Of a stretch of 64,000 nucleotides of DNA, positions 29,457 to 38,912 are shown in pieces; the stretch's first letter is position 1, and the number at the start of each line of letters is the position of its first letter. The stretch lies in the NCBI GenBank assembly GCA_017642855.1, contig JAEPOO010000001.1, positions 1,707,072 to 1,771,071 of the forward strand, given 5' to 3'. This DNA comes from Pseudomonadales bacterium. GTDB lineage: Bacteria; Pseudomonadota; Gammaproteobacteria; Pseudomonadales; Azotimanducaceae. Below the pieces are notes generated by a model. The model was not told the origin of the DNA and searched no databases. It was given only the letters and a program-made list of their open reading frames with translations. A program made the translations under genes and the position numbers.

Positions 29457-31232
29457 CTAGAAGCACGCCTCATTGAGCGCTACCCCGATATCTGCACCGG
29501 CAACCACAGCATCCATATAGCTGCGGTGTCTTGGCAACAGCTGAGTGAAGTAGAATTTCACTGACGCAAGCTTCTTTTCATAGAACTCACGCTCTTCACC
29601 CTCTATACCAGCAGCTGCTTTCTCTGCTGTCTTGGCCATGTACCAGCCACCCGCAACGTAACCCATGGTCATCAGGAAGTTGTAGGCCACCGCGCCAACA
29701 AACTTCTGATTGGATTGCCCATTTTCAAGGATATATCTGGCAGCGGTTCGAAGATTTTCTGCCGCCCCGCGAAGTGCGACACCAATCGGCTTCAATTCCG
29801 CATTGCCTTCCAAAGACTCAGCGGTGTCCAGTACTTCATTGAGATAAGTGGTCAGCGCTGCGCCCTGATCACGAAGCAGCTTTCGGCCAACCAGGTCATT
29901 GGCCTGGATACCGTTAGTACCTTCATAAATGGAAGCGATTCGCGCGTCACGATAATGCTGTGCAGCGCCGGTCTCTTCGATAAAGCCCATGCCGCCATGG
30001 ACCTGAACGCCCAGGGAGGTGACTTCGTTTACCAGTTCAGTACACCAGGCTTTTACCACGGGCGTTAACAGTGCAAACCGTTCATTAAATCGGCGCTTCT
30101 CATCATCATCACGACCGTGTGTTCTGAAATCGTGAGAATAAGCACCATCGTAGGTGAGTCCGCGCATGGCATCCGTCATCGACTTCATTTGCATCAGCAT
30201 CCGTTGAACGTCGGCATGTTCGATAATTCGAGCAGGCTCACCCGTCTCAACATTTCGGCCCTGTACACGCTCTTTCGCATACGCCAGCGCATCCTGATAG
30301 GCACGCTCTGCCAGGGCAACACCCTGGAGACCAACTTCGAGTCGCGCGTGGTTCATCAATGTGAACATACAGGCAAGACCATCGCCAGGTTCACCGATCA
30401 GATAACCAATGGCGCCGTCGTTTTCGCCAAATGCCATGACGCAGGTTGGACTCGCGTGTATACCCAGCTTGTGTTCTGTTGAAACGACACGGACATCGTT
30501 ACGTTCGCCTGGAGTCCCGTCTTCATTCGGCAGAAACTTGGGCACCAGAAACAAGGAAAGTCCCTTGTTGCCCGGAGGTGCATCAACCATTGGTGCCAGC
30601 ACGATATGGATGATGTTCTCCGCCATGTCGTGTTCACCCCAGGTGATGTAAATCTTCTGACCACGAATTCGGTAGTGATCCCCTTCCGGTTCGGCACGGG
30701 TTTTTAGCGTGGAAAGGTCAGACCCTGCGTGAGGTTCGGTAAGATTCATGGTGGCTGACCATTTACCGGTCACCAGGTTAGGCAGATAGTTGTCTTTCAG
30801 ATGCTCGCTGCCGTGAGCCATCAAAGTATCAATGGCGCCAGCGGTGAGCATTGGGCACAGCGCCATCGAAGTACACGCGCTGTTCCACATTTCTGATGCT
30901 GCGAGATGAACGAGGAACGGTAGCCCTTGACCACCGTACTGAGGATCTTGTGCCAGACTGAGCCACTGGTTATCAACAAACAGCTGGTAAGCATCGGCGA
31001 AACCATCAGGCGTACGAACAGTATCACCTTCTATTTTCACGCCCTGGGTGTCACCCACACGGTTCAACGGACTCATGATTTCACCGGCAAATTTTCCTGC
31101 CTCATCAAGAATCGCGCCCGTCAGTTCCGGAGTCGCCTCACCAAAACTGTTTAGGTGATTCAGCGCCTGGTAATCCAGGAGTTCATTCACAACGAATCCA
31201 ATTTCACGTGCGGGTGCTACATAATCTGCCAT
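29457..31232 (-). CDS. Acyl-CoA dehydrogenase, 600-residue class
   Basis: A 591-residue dehydrogenase of the long class that carries an extra C-terminal helical domain (as in DmdC-like and AcdA-type enzymes). The N-terminal YVAPAREIGFVVNE is the family opening; FAD contact LTEPHAGSDLSTLKTRA and QVHGGMGFIEETGAAQHYRD are clear, with YEGTNGIQANDLVGRK carrying the catalytic Glu region. I chose the ATG at 31232 (MADYVAP): the open frame extends 19 codons up but that part contains the operator palindrome. First gene of the operon with TetR, IcmF, BtuF-like, LLM and crotonase. It would oxidise an acyl-CoA feeding or leaving the mutase. Confidence 0.92.
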   Translation of the reverse strand: MADYVAPAREIGFVVNELLDYQALNHLNSFGEATPELTGAILDEAGKFAGEIMSPLNRVGDTQGVKIEGDTVRTPDGFADAYQLFVDNQWLSLAQDPQYGGQGLPFLVHLAASEMWNSACTSMALCPMLTAGAIDTLMAHGSEHLKDNYLPNLVTGKWSATMNLTEPHAGSDLSTLKTRAEPEGDHYRIRGQKIYITWGEHDMAENIIHIVLAPMVDAPPGNKGLSLFLVPKFLPNEDGTPGERNDVRVVSTEHKLGIHASPTCVMAFGENDGAIGYLIGEPGDGLACMFTLMNHARLEVGLQGVALAERAYQDALAYAKERVQGRNVETGEPARIIEHADVQRMLMQMKSMTDAMRGLTYDGAYSHDFRTHGRDDDEKRRFNERFALLTPVVKAWCTELVNEVTSLGVQVHGGMGFIEETGAAQHYRDARIASIYEGTNGIQANDLVGRKLLRDQGAALTTYLNEVLDTAESLEGNAELKPIGVALRGAAENLRTAARYILENGQSNQKFVGAVAYNFLMTMGYVAGGWYMAKTAEKAAAGIEGEEREFYEKKLASVKFYFTQLLPRHRSYMDAVVAGADIGVALNEACF

Positions 31233-31270
31233 GGCTAATACGTCTAAACTGTCTAAGGTAGAGGGAAGAT

Positions 31271-31291
31271 ACTTGCTTGGAGCAAGCAAGT
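31271..31291. promoter_or_regulatory. Operator ahead of the IcmF operon
   Basis: A perfect 21-bp inverted repeat, ACTTGCTTG-gag-CAAGCAAGT (9-bp arms, 3-bp spacer), 39 bp upstream of the dehydrogenase ATG and inside the 178-bp divergent region shared with the MFS gene. It is the best candidate site for the TetR protein encoded in the operon. Confidence 0.65.
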
Positions 31292-31410
31292 CAATTTCAA
31301 CGTTACTTTAGCCTGTTCTCTTAAATCACTGTTTTAGAAGAGTTTTCTTCGAGCGCGATCGATTGTGCTATCAACTGTCCAGGACTATACTGCTTGCCTA
31401 ATCTGCGCAG

Positions 31411-32685
31411 TTGACGCCATTGAGCACGCCGGACCCATCGAACGCCGAAACCCTGCCCACCCCTGAGGAGCCTGGCCTCTGGCAGAACGTGCAGTTCCGG
31501 ATTTACCTGGGCACCACTGCGCTGGCGGGTAACGCAGCGTCAATTCAACAACTGCTTCTTTCGTGGCTGATGGTGGGCATCCTGCTTTTGCCTGCAGACC
31601 AGGTTGGCATCATCCAGGCACTCATCGGTATCCCCGGCATCCTGCTGATGCTTTGGGGTGGCGCAAGTGCCGACAAAACCGATTCTCGGTCACTGCTCAT
31701 CTGGGTGTATGCGACATCATGGTTGTTCCCGATGGCGCTCTTCTTTGCCGACCGCATTGACCTGTTAAATATCTGGACCGTCGCCCTGTTTGGTGTCGCC
31801 ATGGGTACCGCGCTCTTCTTCAGCAATCCAGCACAACAAGCCATCTTGAATCGAATCGCCGGGTCACACGTTCAACGGGGTGTCACCGCGGCAACTGCCA
31901 TGCAGTTTCTAGTCCAGATCCTTGGCCTGATCATCGCCGGTCAGATGGAAACCATCGGTGTCGGATTCGTACTCATCGTCCAGTCCATCAGTCTGGTACT
32001 CGGTGCCATTGCGGTCACCTGGATCAAACCACTCCCTGTAAATCCGAAACCAGAGCGTCGTTCGACGATGGCCGTCATGCTCGAAGGCTTCAAAGCGGCT
32101 TACGAAAACAAAACGATCTTCCATACGCTCATCGTTACGTTTACTTCGGGCATCTTTAACGCCGGCGCGTTCATGACCGCCCTACCCTTCATCGTGAAAC
32201 GGGCTTATGACGGTGACGCACTGGGTCTCGCCACTATCATGATTGTGTTTTACCTGGGCGCGACAATCTCCAACGTCATTCAGTTCTGGATCATGCCCCT
32301 GGCTAGACCAGGCTTCTGGTTTCTGGCCATGCAGTTCACACGGATCATCATCCTGTTCTTTGTCTGGATCCAACCGGGGTGGTTTGCCCTGATGGCGGTG
32401 CTCTTTGCCTGGGGCCTCAACATGGGTGTGACCACCAACCTCTCTCGCGCGCTTGTGCAGGAATCAGCCGAGCAGGCTTACCTGGCGAGGGTACTCAGCG
32501 TATATAACCTCGGCATGCTGGGCAGTATGCCGATTGGCGCGTTGATCATTGGATTCATCATCGAAGCTTTCGGCACCATGAACGCTATGGTGCCGGCGAT
32601 GATCGTTTCAGCGGCGTTGTGCGTCTATGGATTCCTGTTTACCGGACTGGCGAAATATCGATCACCGGGCTTCGAAAGGGCTTAA
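31411..32685 (+). CDS. MFS transporter
   Basis: A 424-residue, 12-helix major facilitator. It begins with a proline-rich hydrophilic stretch and then FRIYLGTTALAGNAASIQQLLLSW; the loop GGASADKTDSRSLL after helix 2 is the A-motif region. It resembles enterobactin exporter-like (EntS/MFS_3) proteins. The start codon given is a TTG at 31411; there is no ATG before the first helix. It diverges from the IcmF operon, sharing its regulatory region, so it may export or import an intermediate. Its TAA overlaps the TAA of the convergent crotonase gene inside TTAA. Confidence 0.8.
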   Translation: MTPLSTPDPSNAETLPTPEEPGLWQNVQFRIYLGTTALAGNAASIQQLLLSWLMVGILLLPADQVGIIQALIGIPGILLMLWGGASADKTDSRSLLIWVYATSWLFPMALFFADRIDLLNIWTVALFGVAMGTALFFSNPAQQAILNRIAGSHVQRGVTAATAMQFLVQILGLIIAGQMETIGVGFVLIVQSISLVLGAIAVTWIKPLPVNPKPERRSTMAVMLEGFKAAYENKTIFHTLIVTFTSGIFNAGAFMTALPFIVKRAYDGDALGLATIMIVFYLGATISNVIQFWIMPLARPGFWFLAMQFTRIIILFFVWIQPGWFALMAVLFAWGLNMGVTTNLSRALVQESAEQAYLARVLSVYNLGMLGSMPIGALIIGFIIEAFGTMNAMVPAMIVSAALCVYGFLFTGLAKYRSPGFERA

Positions 32686-33476
32686 CCCCCGCGGGCGCCT
32701 CTAAAATCCGGGCTGCGTTTTTCAACAAAAGCCGCAATCGCTTCTTTATGTTCCGGTGAGCTGTAACACTTCATCAGGGCCTCCAGCTCGCGCTTCTGCA
32801 CAAGGTTACTGTCTGCTTCTGACATGTTGGCCGAAATCAGATCTTTCACCATGCGAAGGGCTGACTGCGGGTTCTCTCCCATCGATCGAGCTACAGATTT
32901 CGCCTCATCAAGCAGATTTTCCGGCGGGACAACCCGATCAACCAGACGAAGCATGAGTGCTTCATCTGCCAGCACCGTTTTACCCGTCAGCATCAACTCA
33001 CTGGCAGCGCCAAATCCGCAGCGGGTTACCAGGAAGTGGGAACTTGCCAGTTCCGGCACGAGACCCATCTTGATGAAACGACAACTCAGTTTCGCCGCAC
33101 TGGAAGCAACAATGAAATCCATGGGCAGTATTTGTGTCAGCCCGACACCGATCGCCGCACCATTAACGGCGGCTACAACAGGTTTCGATTCGCGCATCAG
33201 ATTGACCCAATTGTTGGGTTCACTGGAACCACGTCGAACTTCACCCGATTCAGCCTGAGCCTGAAAGAGATCCTTTACGTCTGCACCTGCGCAGAACCCC
33301 CGGCCAGCGCCGGTAATCACAAACGCTTCAACATTATTATCGGTATTACCCTTATTGATGGCGTCTACCAACTCATCATTCATCTGGTAGGTCCAGGCAT
33401 TTAATCGCTCCGGGCGATTCAAAGTAATGGTGGTCACGGTGTCATCTGTATCGACAAGGATCGTTTCGTAGCTCAT
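32682..33476 (-). CDS. Enoyl-CoA hydratase/isomerase (crotonase family)
   Basis: A 264-residue crotonase. Oxyanion-hole blocks: GAGRGFCAGADVKDLFQ and NGAAIGVGLTQILPMDF. The catalytic segment MGLVPELASSHFLVTRCG keeps a Glu at the usual position. It carries the common start ETILVDTDDTVTTITLNRPERLNAW. The gene is monocistronic, converges on the MFS gene with overlapping stop codons, and diverges from the nucleoside transporter. Likely a beta-oxidation or branched-chain enoyl-CoA hydratase; chain length is not evident. Confidence 0.88.
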   Translation of the reverse strand: MSYETILVDTDDTVTTITLNRPERLNAWTYQMNDELVDAINKGNTDNNVEAFVITGAGRGFCAGADVKDLFQAQAESGEVRRGSSEPNNWVNLMRESKPVVAAVNGAAIGVGLTQILPMDFIVASSAAKLSCRFIKMGLVPELASSHFLVTRCGFGAASELMLTGKTVLADEALMLRLVDRVVPPENLLDEAKSVARSMGENPQSALRMVKDLISANMSEADSNLVQKRELEALMKCYSSPEHKEAIAAFVEKRSPDFRGARGG

Positions 33477-33626
33477 GGCGATTCAACATTCATTTATCGG
33501 GAATCAAACATCATAGGTTGCAGCCATAATTAGTCAATTCGGCTGGAGAGATCGCGTCATAAAGAGCACGCAATCAGGGCGAAGGTCTGATAAGTTGTCG
33601 AAAACGTTCTTAAGCTCACTTCTCAT

Positions 33627-34877
33627 ATGCTGTTAGTTCAAAGCCTCGTCGGCCTTGGGTGCCTGATTGGCCTCTGTTACCTATTCAGTGCAAATCGAAA
33701 GGATGTCCGTTTCCCTATCGTGATCAAGAGTCTGCTCCTGCAGATTGTGTTTGCACTGCTGCTTTTGAAGCTGCCCGCCTCCCAGAAGCTGTTCGTTGTT
33801 TTGAACGACGGGATATCGGTTCTACAGGCAGCCACTCGAGAAGGAACGACGTTTATCTTCGGCTACCTCGGTGGAGGACCACTTCCGTTCGAGGAAACGA
33901 GTCCGGGTGGCGGGTTTATACTCGCCTTTCAGGCGATGCCGCTGGTCATTGTGCTCAGTGTCATTTCCGCTGTCCTGATGTACCTGAAAATTCTGCCGGT
34001 CATCATGCGCGGCTTTTCCCTGATCCTGGAAAAAACGCTGGAGATTGGTGGCGCACTCGGTCTTGGGGTGTCAGCCAACGCCTTCCTTGGCATGATTGAG
34101 TCACCGCTTCTGATCAAACCTTACCTTTCAAAGCTGAGCCATGGCGAAATGTTCGCCATCATGACCGCTGGTATGGCGACGATTGCAGGCACCATGCTCG
34201 CGCTTGAGGCAGCCGTCATCAGCAGTGTTGTGCCCAATGCGATCGGCCATCTTATCAGCTGTTCATTGATCACCCTGCCTGGTGTGATTTATATCTCTCA
34301 CCTACTGGTGCCAGACAGATCAGCCGTGACTTCTGGTGATGGTGATGTCGAAAGGGGCGCCGACAACCTGATGGATGCCATTTCAACCGGCACCGCAAAC
34401 GGATTGCAGCTTTTTCTGAACATCATTGCCATGATCATTGTGATCGTCGCACTGGTCTACCTGTTGAATGCCATTCTCGGTGTTTTTCCAGACGTCGCCG
34501 GTGAAGCCATTACCCTGGAGCGAATCCTGGGCGTTGTCATGGCACCGCTGACCATGATGATGGGCATCCCTTTTTCAGAAGCGTTTATCACTGGCCAGCT
34601 GATGGGTACGAAAGTGGTTCTGACAGAGTTCGTTGCCTACGTTCGTTTCGGTCAAATGCCGGTTGAGGAACTGACTGAACGCACCCGCATCATTATGACC
34701 TACGCGCTGTGTGGCTTCGCCAATTTTGTCAGTCTGGGCATCATGATTACCGGACTCATCACGATCGTCCCCGAGCGGAAAAATGAAATCATGGAGATGG
34801 GTTTTAAATCGATTGTTGCGGGCACCATTGCAACCTGCACCACTGCCACCATCGTCGGCATCATCATCTCCTTCTGA
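33627..34877 (+). CDS. Concentrative nucleoside transporter (CNT/NupC family)
   Basis: A 416-residue membrane protein of the CNT family, which imports nucleosides with Na+ or H+. Diagnostic stretches are GGGFILAFQAMPLVI (substrate loop), GGALGLGVSANAFLGMIESPLLIKPY with the conserved G-x-S-x-N and E-S-P-L, MTAGMATIAGTMLALE, and GIPFSEAFITGQLMGTK. Hydrophobic pattern and length match NupC. The stop overlaps the molybdoenzyme start (TGATGA), so the two are co-translated, an unusual pairing. Confidence 0.92.
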   Translation: MLLVQSLVGLGCLIGLCYLFSANRKDVRFPIVIKSLLLQIVFALLLLKLPASQKLFVVLNDGISVLQAATREGTTFIFGYLGGGPLPFEETSPGGGFILAFQAMPLVIVLSVISAVLMYLKILPVIMRGFSLILEKTLEIGGALGLGVSANAFLGMIESPLLIKPYLSKLSHGEMFAIMTAGMATIAGTMLALEAAVISSVVPNAIGHLISCSLITLPGVIYISHLLVPDRSAVTSGDGDVERGADNLMDAISTGTANGLQLFLNIIAMIIVIVALVYLLNAILGVFPDVAGEAITLERILGVVMAPLTMMMGIPFSEAFITGQLMGTKVVLTEFVAYVRFGQMPVEELTERTRIIMTYALCGFANFVSLGIMITGLITIVPERKNEIMEMGFKSIVAGTIATCTTATIVGIIISF

Positions 34878-37054
34878 TGATCACAAGAAGTCTCACGCAT
34901 TGGGGACTTTATGACTTTCATGTCGACAATGATCAACTGATCGATGTCATACCTGCGGACATTGATACAGACCCGAGTGACATCGGCAAAAATCTGATCA
35001 ATGGCATCCAGAAACATCGTGTCTTGAAGCCCTCAGTCAGGCGCGGCTATCTGAGCGGTGATGCTGGCCAAAACCGAGGTCGTGATGAGTTTGTAGAAAT
35101 GAGTTGGGATGAGGTGATTCCCCTCGTTGCCGATGAGCTCAGGCGCGTAAAAAATGAATACGGCAATGAAGCGATCTACGGTGGCAGCTACGGTTGGGCA
35201 AGCGCAGGTCGCTTTCACCATGCACAAAGTCAGCTCCACAGATTCCTGAACTGCATCGGCGGTTACACTGGCTCTCTGAACGCTTACAGTTTTGCCGCAG
35301 CTGAAGTCATTCTTCCTTATGTGATCGGTCACTACGAAGATCTGCTGAAAGCACCCAGCAGCTGGGAAACCATACAAAATCACTGTGAGCTGATGGTGTG
35401 CATCGGTGGCATGCCGATTCGCAACAGCCAGATCACCAATGGCGGTATGGCGAAACACGTGCAACGAGACTCCATGAAAGCCGCGAGGCGCGCTGGCGTT
35501 CAGTTTATGAATATCAGTCCACACCGTGATGACATCATCGACGAGCTCAATGCCGACTGGCTGGCCATTCGCCCAGGCACTGATACGGCCCTGATGTTGG
35601 CGCTGGCCTATGAGTTAATCACCCAGAACCACCATGACAAAGACTTCCTGGCTCAATATGCCGTCGGCTTTCAGGACACCGAAAACTATGTGCTCGGTGT
35701 TCAAGATGGCACACCGAAAACACCGGACTGGGCATCTCAGATAACGGGAATTTCTTCAGCAGATATCCGTGATCTTGCTGACCGAATGGCTGGTTCACGA
35801 ACCATGATTTCCATCAGCTGGTCACTGACTCGACATCAGTTTGGCGAACAACCCTACTGGATGGGCATCGTGCTGGCTGCCATGCTGGGCCAGATTGGCC
35901 AGCCAGGCACCGGCATCGGGCTCGGATACGGCGTGGAAAACAAGGTTGGGAAAAACGTTCGAAAGAAATACCTGGGCCATCTCCCCCAGTTGGGGAACCC
36001 GATCAAACACCACATTCCCGTTTCGCGCATCGCAGAAATGTTGGAAAACCCGGGTGCCCGTTACCGATACAACGGCAAAGAACAGCGTTACCCTGAAATA
36101 CGACTCATCTACTGGGCTGGCGGCAATCCATTCCATCACCACCAGGATCTGAATCGGTTGCGCGAAGCCTGGAAAAATCCAGATACCGTGATCTGTAACG
36201 AAATTGCCTGGACTGCCAACGCACAACACGCCGATATCGTGCTTCCGGCCGCATCTTTTCTTGAGAGAAATGATATCGGGGGTGCGCCCAATGAAGACGT
36301 GCTTATTGCAATGAAACAGGCGCTTCAGCCGGTTGGTGACAGCCGCAGCGAATTCGAGATATTTTCGGCCATCGCCACCGCCATGCACGTTGGTGACGCC
36401 TTCACAGAAAACAAATCCGAGCAGGCGTGGCTGCGAGCACTCTACGACGCCACGGCAAAGAACAATCCTGACATGCCAGACTTCGATACTTTCTGGGCGA
36501 AGGGAGAACACCACTTCGAAACCCCGGGCGCACAGGTCCTGTTCGACTCGTTCAGAAAAGATCCAGAGAAACATCCGCTGGCAACACCGTCAGGGCGGAT
36601 CACGCTGGCGTCAGAAAAACTCGGACACCCAACCTGGCAAGAGCCCAACGAGTGGATGGGTTGCGCTGACACCGATGAATTTCAATTGATCAGTCACCAG
36701 CCAGCGACACGGCTGCACAGCCAGTACTACCCGGGAGAAACCAGCCAGAAAGGCCTGATCGATGGATGTGAACCCCTACAGATGAACTGCGAAGATGCGG
36801 CGCGGTTGGGACTCACTGACGGAGAGAAGGTCAAGGTTTACAACCAGCGAGGCGCTTTCCTCGCTGGATTGAAAACCACAGATAACATCATGCCTGGGGT
36901 GTTGCTCATCGCGACAGGCGCCTGGTGGCAGCCTGACGATAACGGCACCTGTCATGCAGGTAATCCGAATGCCGTTACACCGGACATCGGAACATCAGAG
37001 ATCGCACAAGGGCCGTCAGCCCTCAGCTGCCTCGTTAGAGTTTGCCGTCCGTAA
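34877..37054 (+). CDS. Molybdopterin oxidoreductase, BisC/TorA-like (DMSO reductase family)
   Basis: A 725-residue molybdenum enzyme of the serine-ligated DMSO reductase group. Ser109 in YGGSYGWASAG aligns with the molybdenum-ligating serine of DMSO/TMAO reductase and BisC. There is no Tat signal and no N-terminal Cys cluster, so it is cytoplasmic and lacks an Fe-S centre, like biotin sulfoxide reductase BisC. Cofactor-binding blocks such as AGGNPFHHHQDLNRL, VLPAASFLERNDIGGAPNE and ATGAWWQPDDNGTCHAGNPN are present. Probable activity is S- or N-oxide reduction of a small metabolite. It overlaps the nucleoside transporter start, hinting at a heterocyclic N-oxide or nucleoside-related substrate (speculative). 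Confidence 0.88.
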   Translation: MITRSLTHWGLYDFHVDNDQLIDVIPADIDTDPSDIGKNLINGIQKHRVLKPSVRRGYLSGDAGQNRGRDEFVEMSWDEVIPLVADELRRVKNEYGNEAIYGGSYGWASAGRFHHAQSQLHRFLNCIGGYTGSLNAYSFAAAEVILPYVIGHYEDLLKAPSSWETIQNHCELMVCIGGMPIRNSQITNGGMAKHVQRDSMKAARRAGVQFMNISPHRDDIIDELNADWLAIRPGTDTALMLALAYELITQNHHDKDFLAQYAVGFQDTENYVLGVQDGTPKTPDWASQITGISSADIRDLADRMAGSRTMISISWSLTRHQFGEQPYWMGIVLAAMLGQIGQPGTGIGLGYGVENKVGKNVRKKYLGHLPQLGNPIKHHIPVSRIAEMLENPGARYRYNGKEQRYPEIRLIYWAGGNPFHHHQDLNRLREAWKNPDTVICNEIAWTANAQHADIVLPAASFLERNDIGGAPNEDVLIAMKQALQPVGDSRSEFEIFSAIATAMHVGDAFTENKSEQAWLRALYDATAKNNPDMPDFDTFWAKGEHHFETPGAQVLFDSFRKDPEKHPLATPSGRITLASEKLGHPTWQEPNEWMGCADTDEFQLISHQPATRLHSQYYPGETSQKGLIDGCEPLQMNCEDAARLGLTDGEKVKVYNQRGAFLAGLKTTDNIMPGVLLIATGAWWQPDDNGTCHAGNPNAVTPDIGTSEIAQGPSALSCLVRVCRP

Positions 37055-37862
37055 CGTCATCACCAAAGAGCATTCTGGAAAACGGCTCAACATTCGGACC
37101 CCGTCTCAGGTGATGACCACCATCAACACTCATCACAACGCCGGTAATCCATGAAGACTCAGGACCACACAGAAAACGAACCGCATGACCGATATCTTCA
37201 ACCTTGCCGTGTCGGCTGATCGGCATACAGTCGATGTAGTCGTTATACACTTCCTCGGTGCTAAGCAATCCTGAAGCCAGCTCAGTCTCAACCAATCCGG
37301 GACATACGCTGTTCACCCGAATATTCGCGACACCCAGCTCATCCGCAGAGTTACGCACCAGCATATCGATGCCGGCTTTACTCACGCAGTAAGGCCCCAT
37401 AAACCGGTGTGTTCTGACACCAGCGATGGACGAAATTGCACAGATCGCACCACCACCGGATTTGGCCATCGCCTGGCCAGCATATTTGATGGTGTAGAAA
37501 CTGCCATTCAGATTGGTCTGCATGATCTCGTCCCAGTTCTCGGACTCAGTGATCATGATGGGTGAAAGTCCACCCACGCCTGCGTTGGCAACGGCAATAT
37601 CGAGCGAGCCGCCGAGCGCAGCCTTCTCAACAGCAGCCGCAACATCTTCTTCGCTGGAAACACTCCCGGCAAACGTCTGGATGGTTCCAGCGCTCTCAAT
37701 TGCAGAAAGCGCTTCAGCTGCAGCGGCAAGCTTTTCTTCTGTTCGGCCCATAATGGTGACGTTCGCACCGTCTGCAGCAAACGCCCTGGCACAGGCAAGA
37801 CCAATGCCACTGCCACCACCGGTGACAATGGCATTCTGGTTGGCAAGTACAGCCATGTTCAA
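37035..37862 (-). CDS. Short-chain dehydrogenase/reductase
   Basis: A 275-residue classical SDR: TGGGSGIG cofactor motif near residue 14-21, NAG in VANAGVGG, serine in ISSIAGVR, catalytic YCVSK, and SVDGGHHLRRG near the C-terminus. A second ATG at 37856 is equally plausible. Its 3' end overlaps the convergent molybdoenzyme gene by 20 bp. It starts 5 bp after the outer-membrane protein gene and so appears to close the ilvC-led run, although functionally it fits lipid or acyl metabolism. Confidence 0.9.
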   Translation of the reverse strand: MNMAVLANQNAIVTGGGSGIGLACARAFAADGANVTIMGRTEEKLAAAAEALSAIESAGTIQTFAGSVSSEEDVAAAVEKAALGGSLDIAVANAGVGGLSPIMITESENWDEIMQTNLNGSFYTIKYAGQAMAKSGGGAICAISSIAGVRTHRFMGPYCVSKAGIDMLVRNSADELGVANIRVNSVCPGLVETELASGLLSTEEVYNDYIDCMPISRHGKVEDIGHAVRFLCGPESSWITGVVMSVDGGHHLRRGPNVEPFSRMLFGDDVTDGKL

Positions 37863-37867
37863 CTCCG

Positions 37868-38875
37868 TTAAAACGCGAGCTGCCAGCCTACCGTCAAAAC
37901 ACTGTCAGTTTCCAGCTGAGGACCGTCCAGGTCCTGCCAGGCAGGTACCTGATACTCCAGCGCGAGACGATGTCCCGATGAGTGCAGCCAGTTCACGCCA
38001 ACAGCAATATCAAATCTGGCACCACCGCGAAGATCAGGATCAACGGTTGGCACCAGATTGGTGGCCTGAGCCATGGCATAACGTGGATCTTCACCGCTGT
38101 AGTTATCGCGGAATTCGTAAAGACCACGAACGGAGACTGAAAAGCTCTGGTTCAGCAGTCTTGAATACCAGGCCGACACCGTGGCGCGGTTACCGACTTT
38201 GTAGTCGTCATCGTTTTTATCCAGAGGGAAAATACCGCGCAGCTGGACACCAAAAGCGTCTCGCTCTCGGCTGACATTTTTGCCCAATCCTGCGATCAGG
38301 TTGTAAGACCCAGAACCGATCTGCATCGAATAAGGCAGAACAGAGTTCCCCATCGGGGTCAGATCACGTTGATCCTGGTCACCCGTTGGAAACGACAGGC
38401 CAAGCTGCCAGAGCCATTCCGGTAACGGACTGGTTTTACTGAACGAGGACAGCGCTGTGAGACTGATATCTCCCAGATTGGATGATTCCGTGGAAAAGGC
38501 ACCACCCATGGCAGTGACATGATCCATGTCGTTTTCAACATAGGGGATCATTGCCATCAGCGTCAGGTTTTCAGTGGGTGCATACATCACCCCGAGCATG
38601 TGCATGACCATATCCATGTCAGTCGGTGCCACCCGATAGTCGCCGGTACCGCTTATCAGCACTTCGGATTCATCGAGCCGTTTAGTACCGTCGCGATTGT
38701 CTTCCATGCGCATCAGCATGTAGCGATAGGAGAGCATCCACTCCCCTTTGTGGTGAGTGTGATCGCCCATGACACCAATAGGTGCATGGTCATCAGGTCG
38801 CGTTGCATCCGTCGCAGACGCACACGCAGAGAACAGGGCAAGCCCAAGGGCAGCCCCTTTTAAAAAGAGTTTCAT
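37868..38875 (-). CDS. Outer-membrane beta-barrel protein, His/Met-rich N-terminus
   Basis: A 335-residue exported protein with a signal peptide cleaved near ACASA (about residue 20). The mature start is rich in His and Asp (PDDHAPIGVMGDHTHHKG) and Met clusters follow (MLMRME, MDMVMHMLGVMY). The rest shows alternating amphipathic strands and ends in WQLAF, a typical C-terminal aromatic of outer-membrane barrels. It resembles the transporter (MetA-pathway phenol degradation) family. The ATG at 38875 (MKLFLKG) was chosen because it starts the signal peptide; the frame extends 54 codons more. With the His-rich gene 37 bp upstream it looks like a metal-related pair, possibly copper. Confidence 0.78.
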   Translation of the reverse strand: MKLFLKGAALGLALFSACASATDATRPDDHAPIGVMGDHTHHKGEWMLSYRYMLMRMEDNRDGTKRLDESEVLISGTGDYRVAPTDMDMVMHMLGVMYAPTENLTLMAMIPYVENDMDHVTAMGGAFSTESSNLGDISLTALSSFSKTSPLPEWLWQLGLSFPTGDQDQRDLTPMGNSVLPYSMQIGSGSYNLIAGLGKNVSRERDAFGVQLRGIFPLDKNDDDYKVGNRATVSAWYSRLLNQSFSVSVRGLYEFRDNYSGEDPRYAMAQATNLVPTVDPDLRGGARFDIAVGVNWLHSSGHRLALEYQVPAWQDLDGPQLETDSVLTVGWQLAF

Positions 38876-38912
38876 CAAATTTTCCTTAACAGTGGGAGAC
38901 AGCGTTTCTGTT

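Noticed and set aside
31233-31410. Cobalamin riboswitch ahead of the IcmF operon
   Set aside because: The 178-bp divergent gap is too short for a standard one with promoter and I found no B12-box-like sequence; only the palindrome is evident.
35822-36574. 250-codon minus-strand frame inside the molybdoenzyme gene
   Set aside because: Shadow of the sense codon usage; no start signal or family match.
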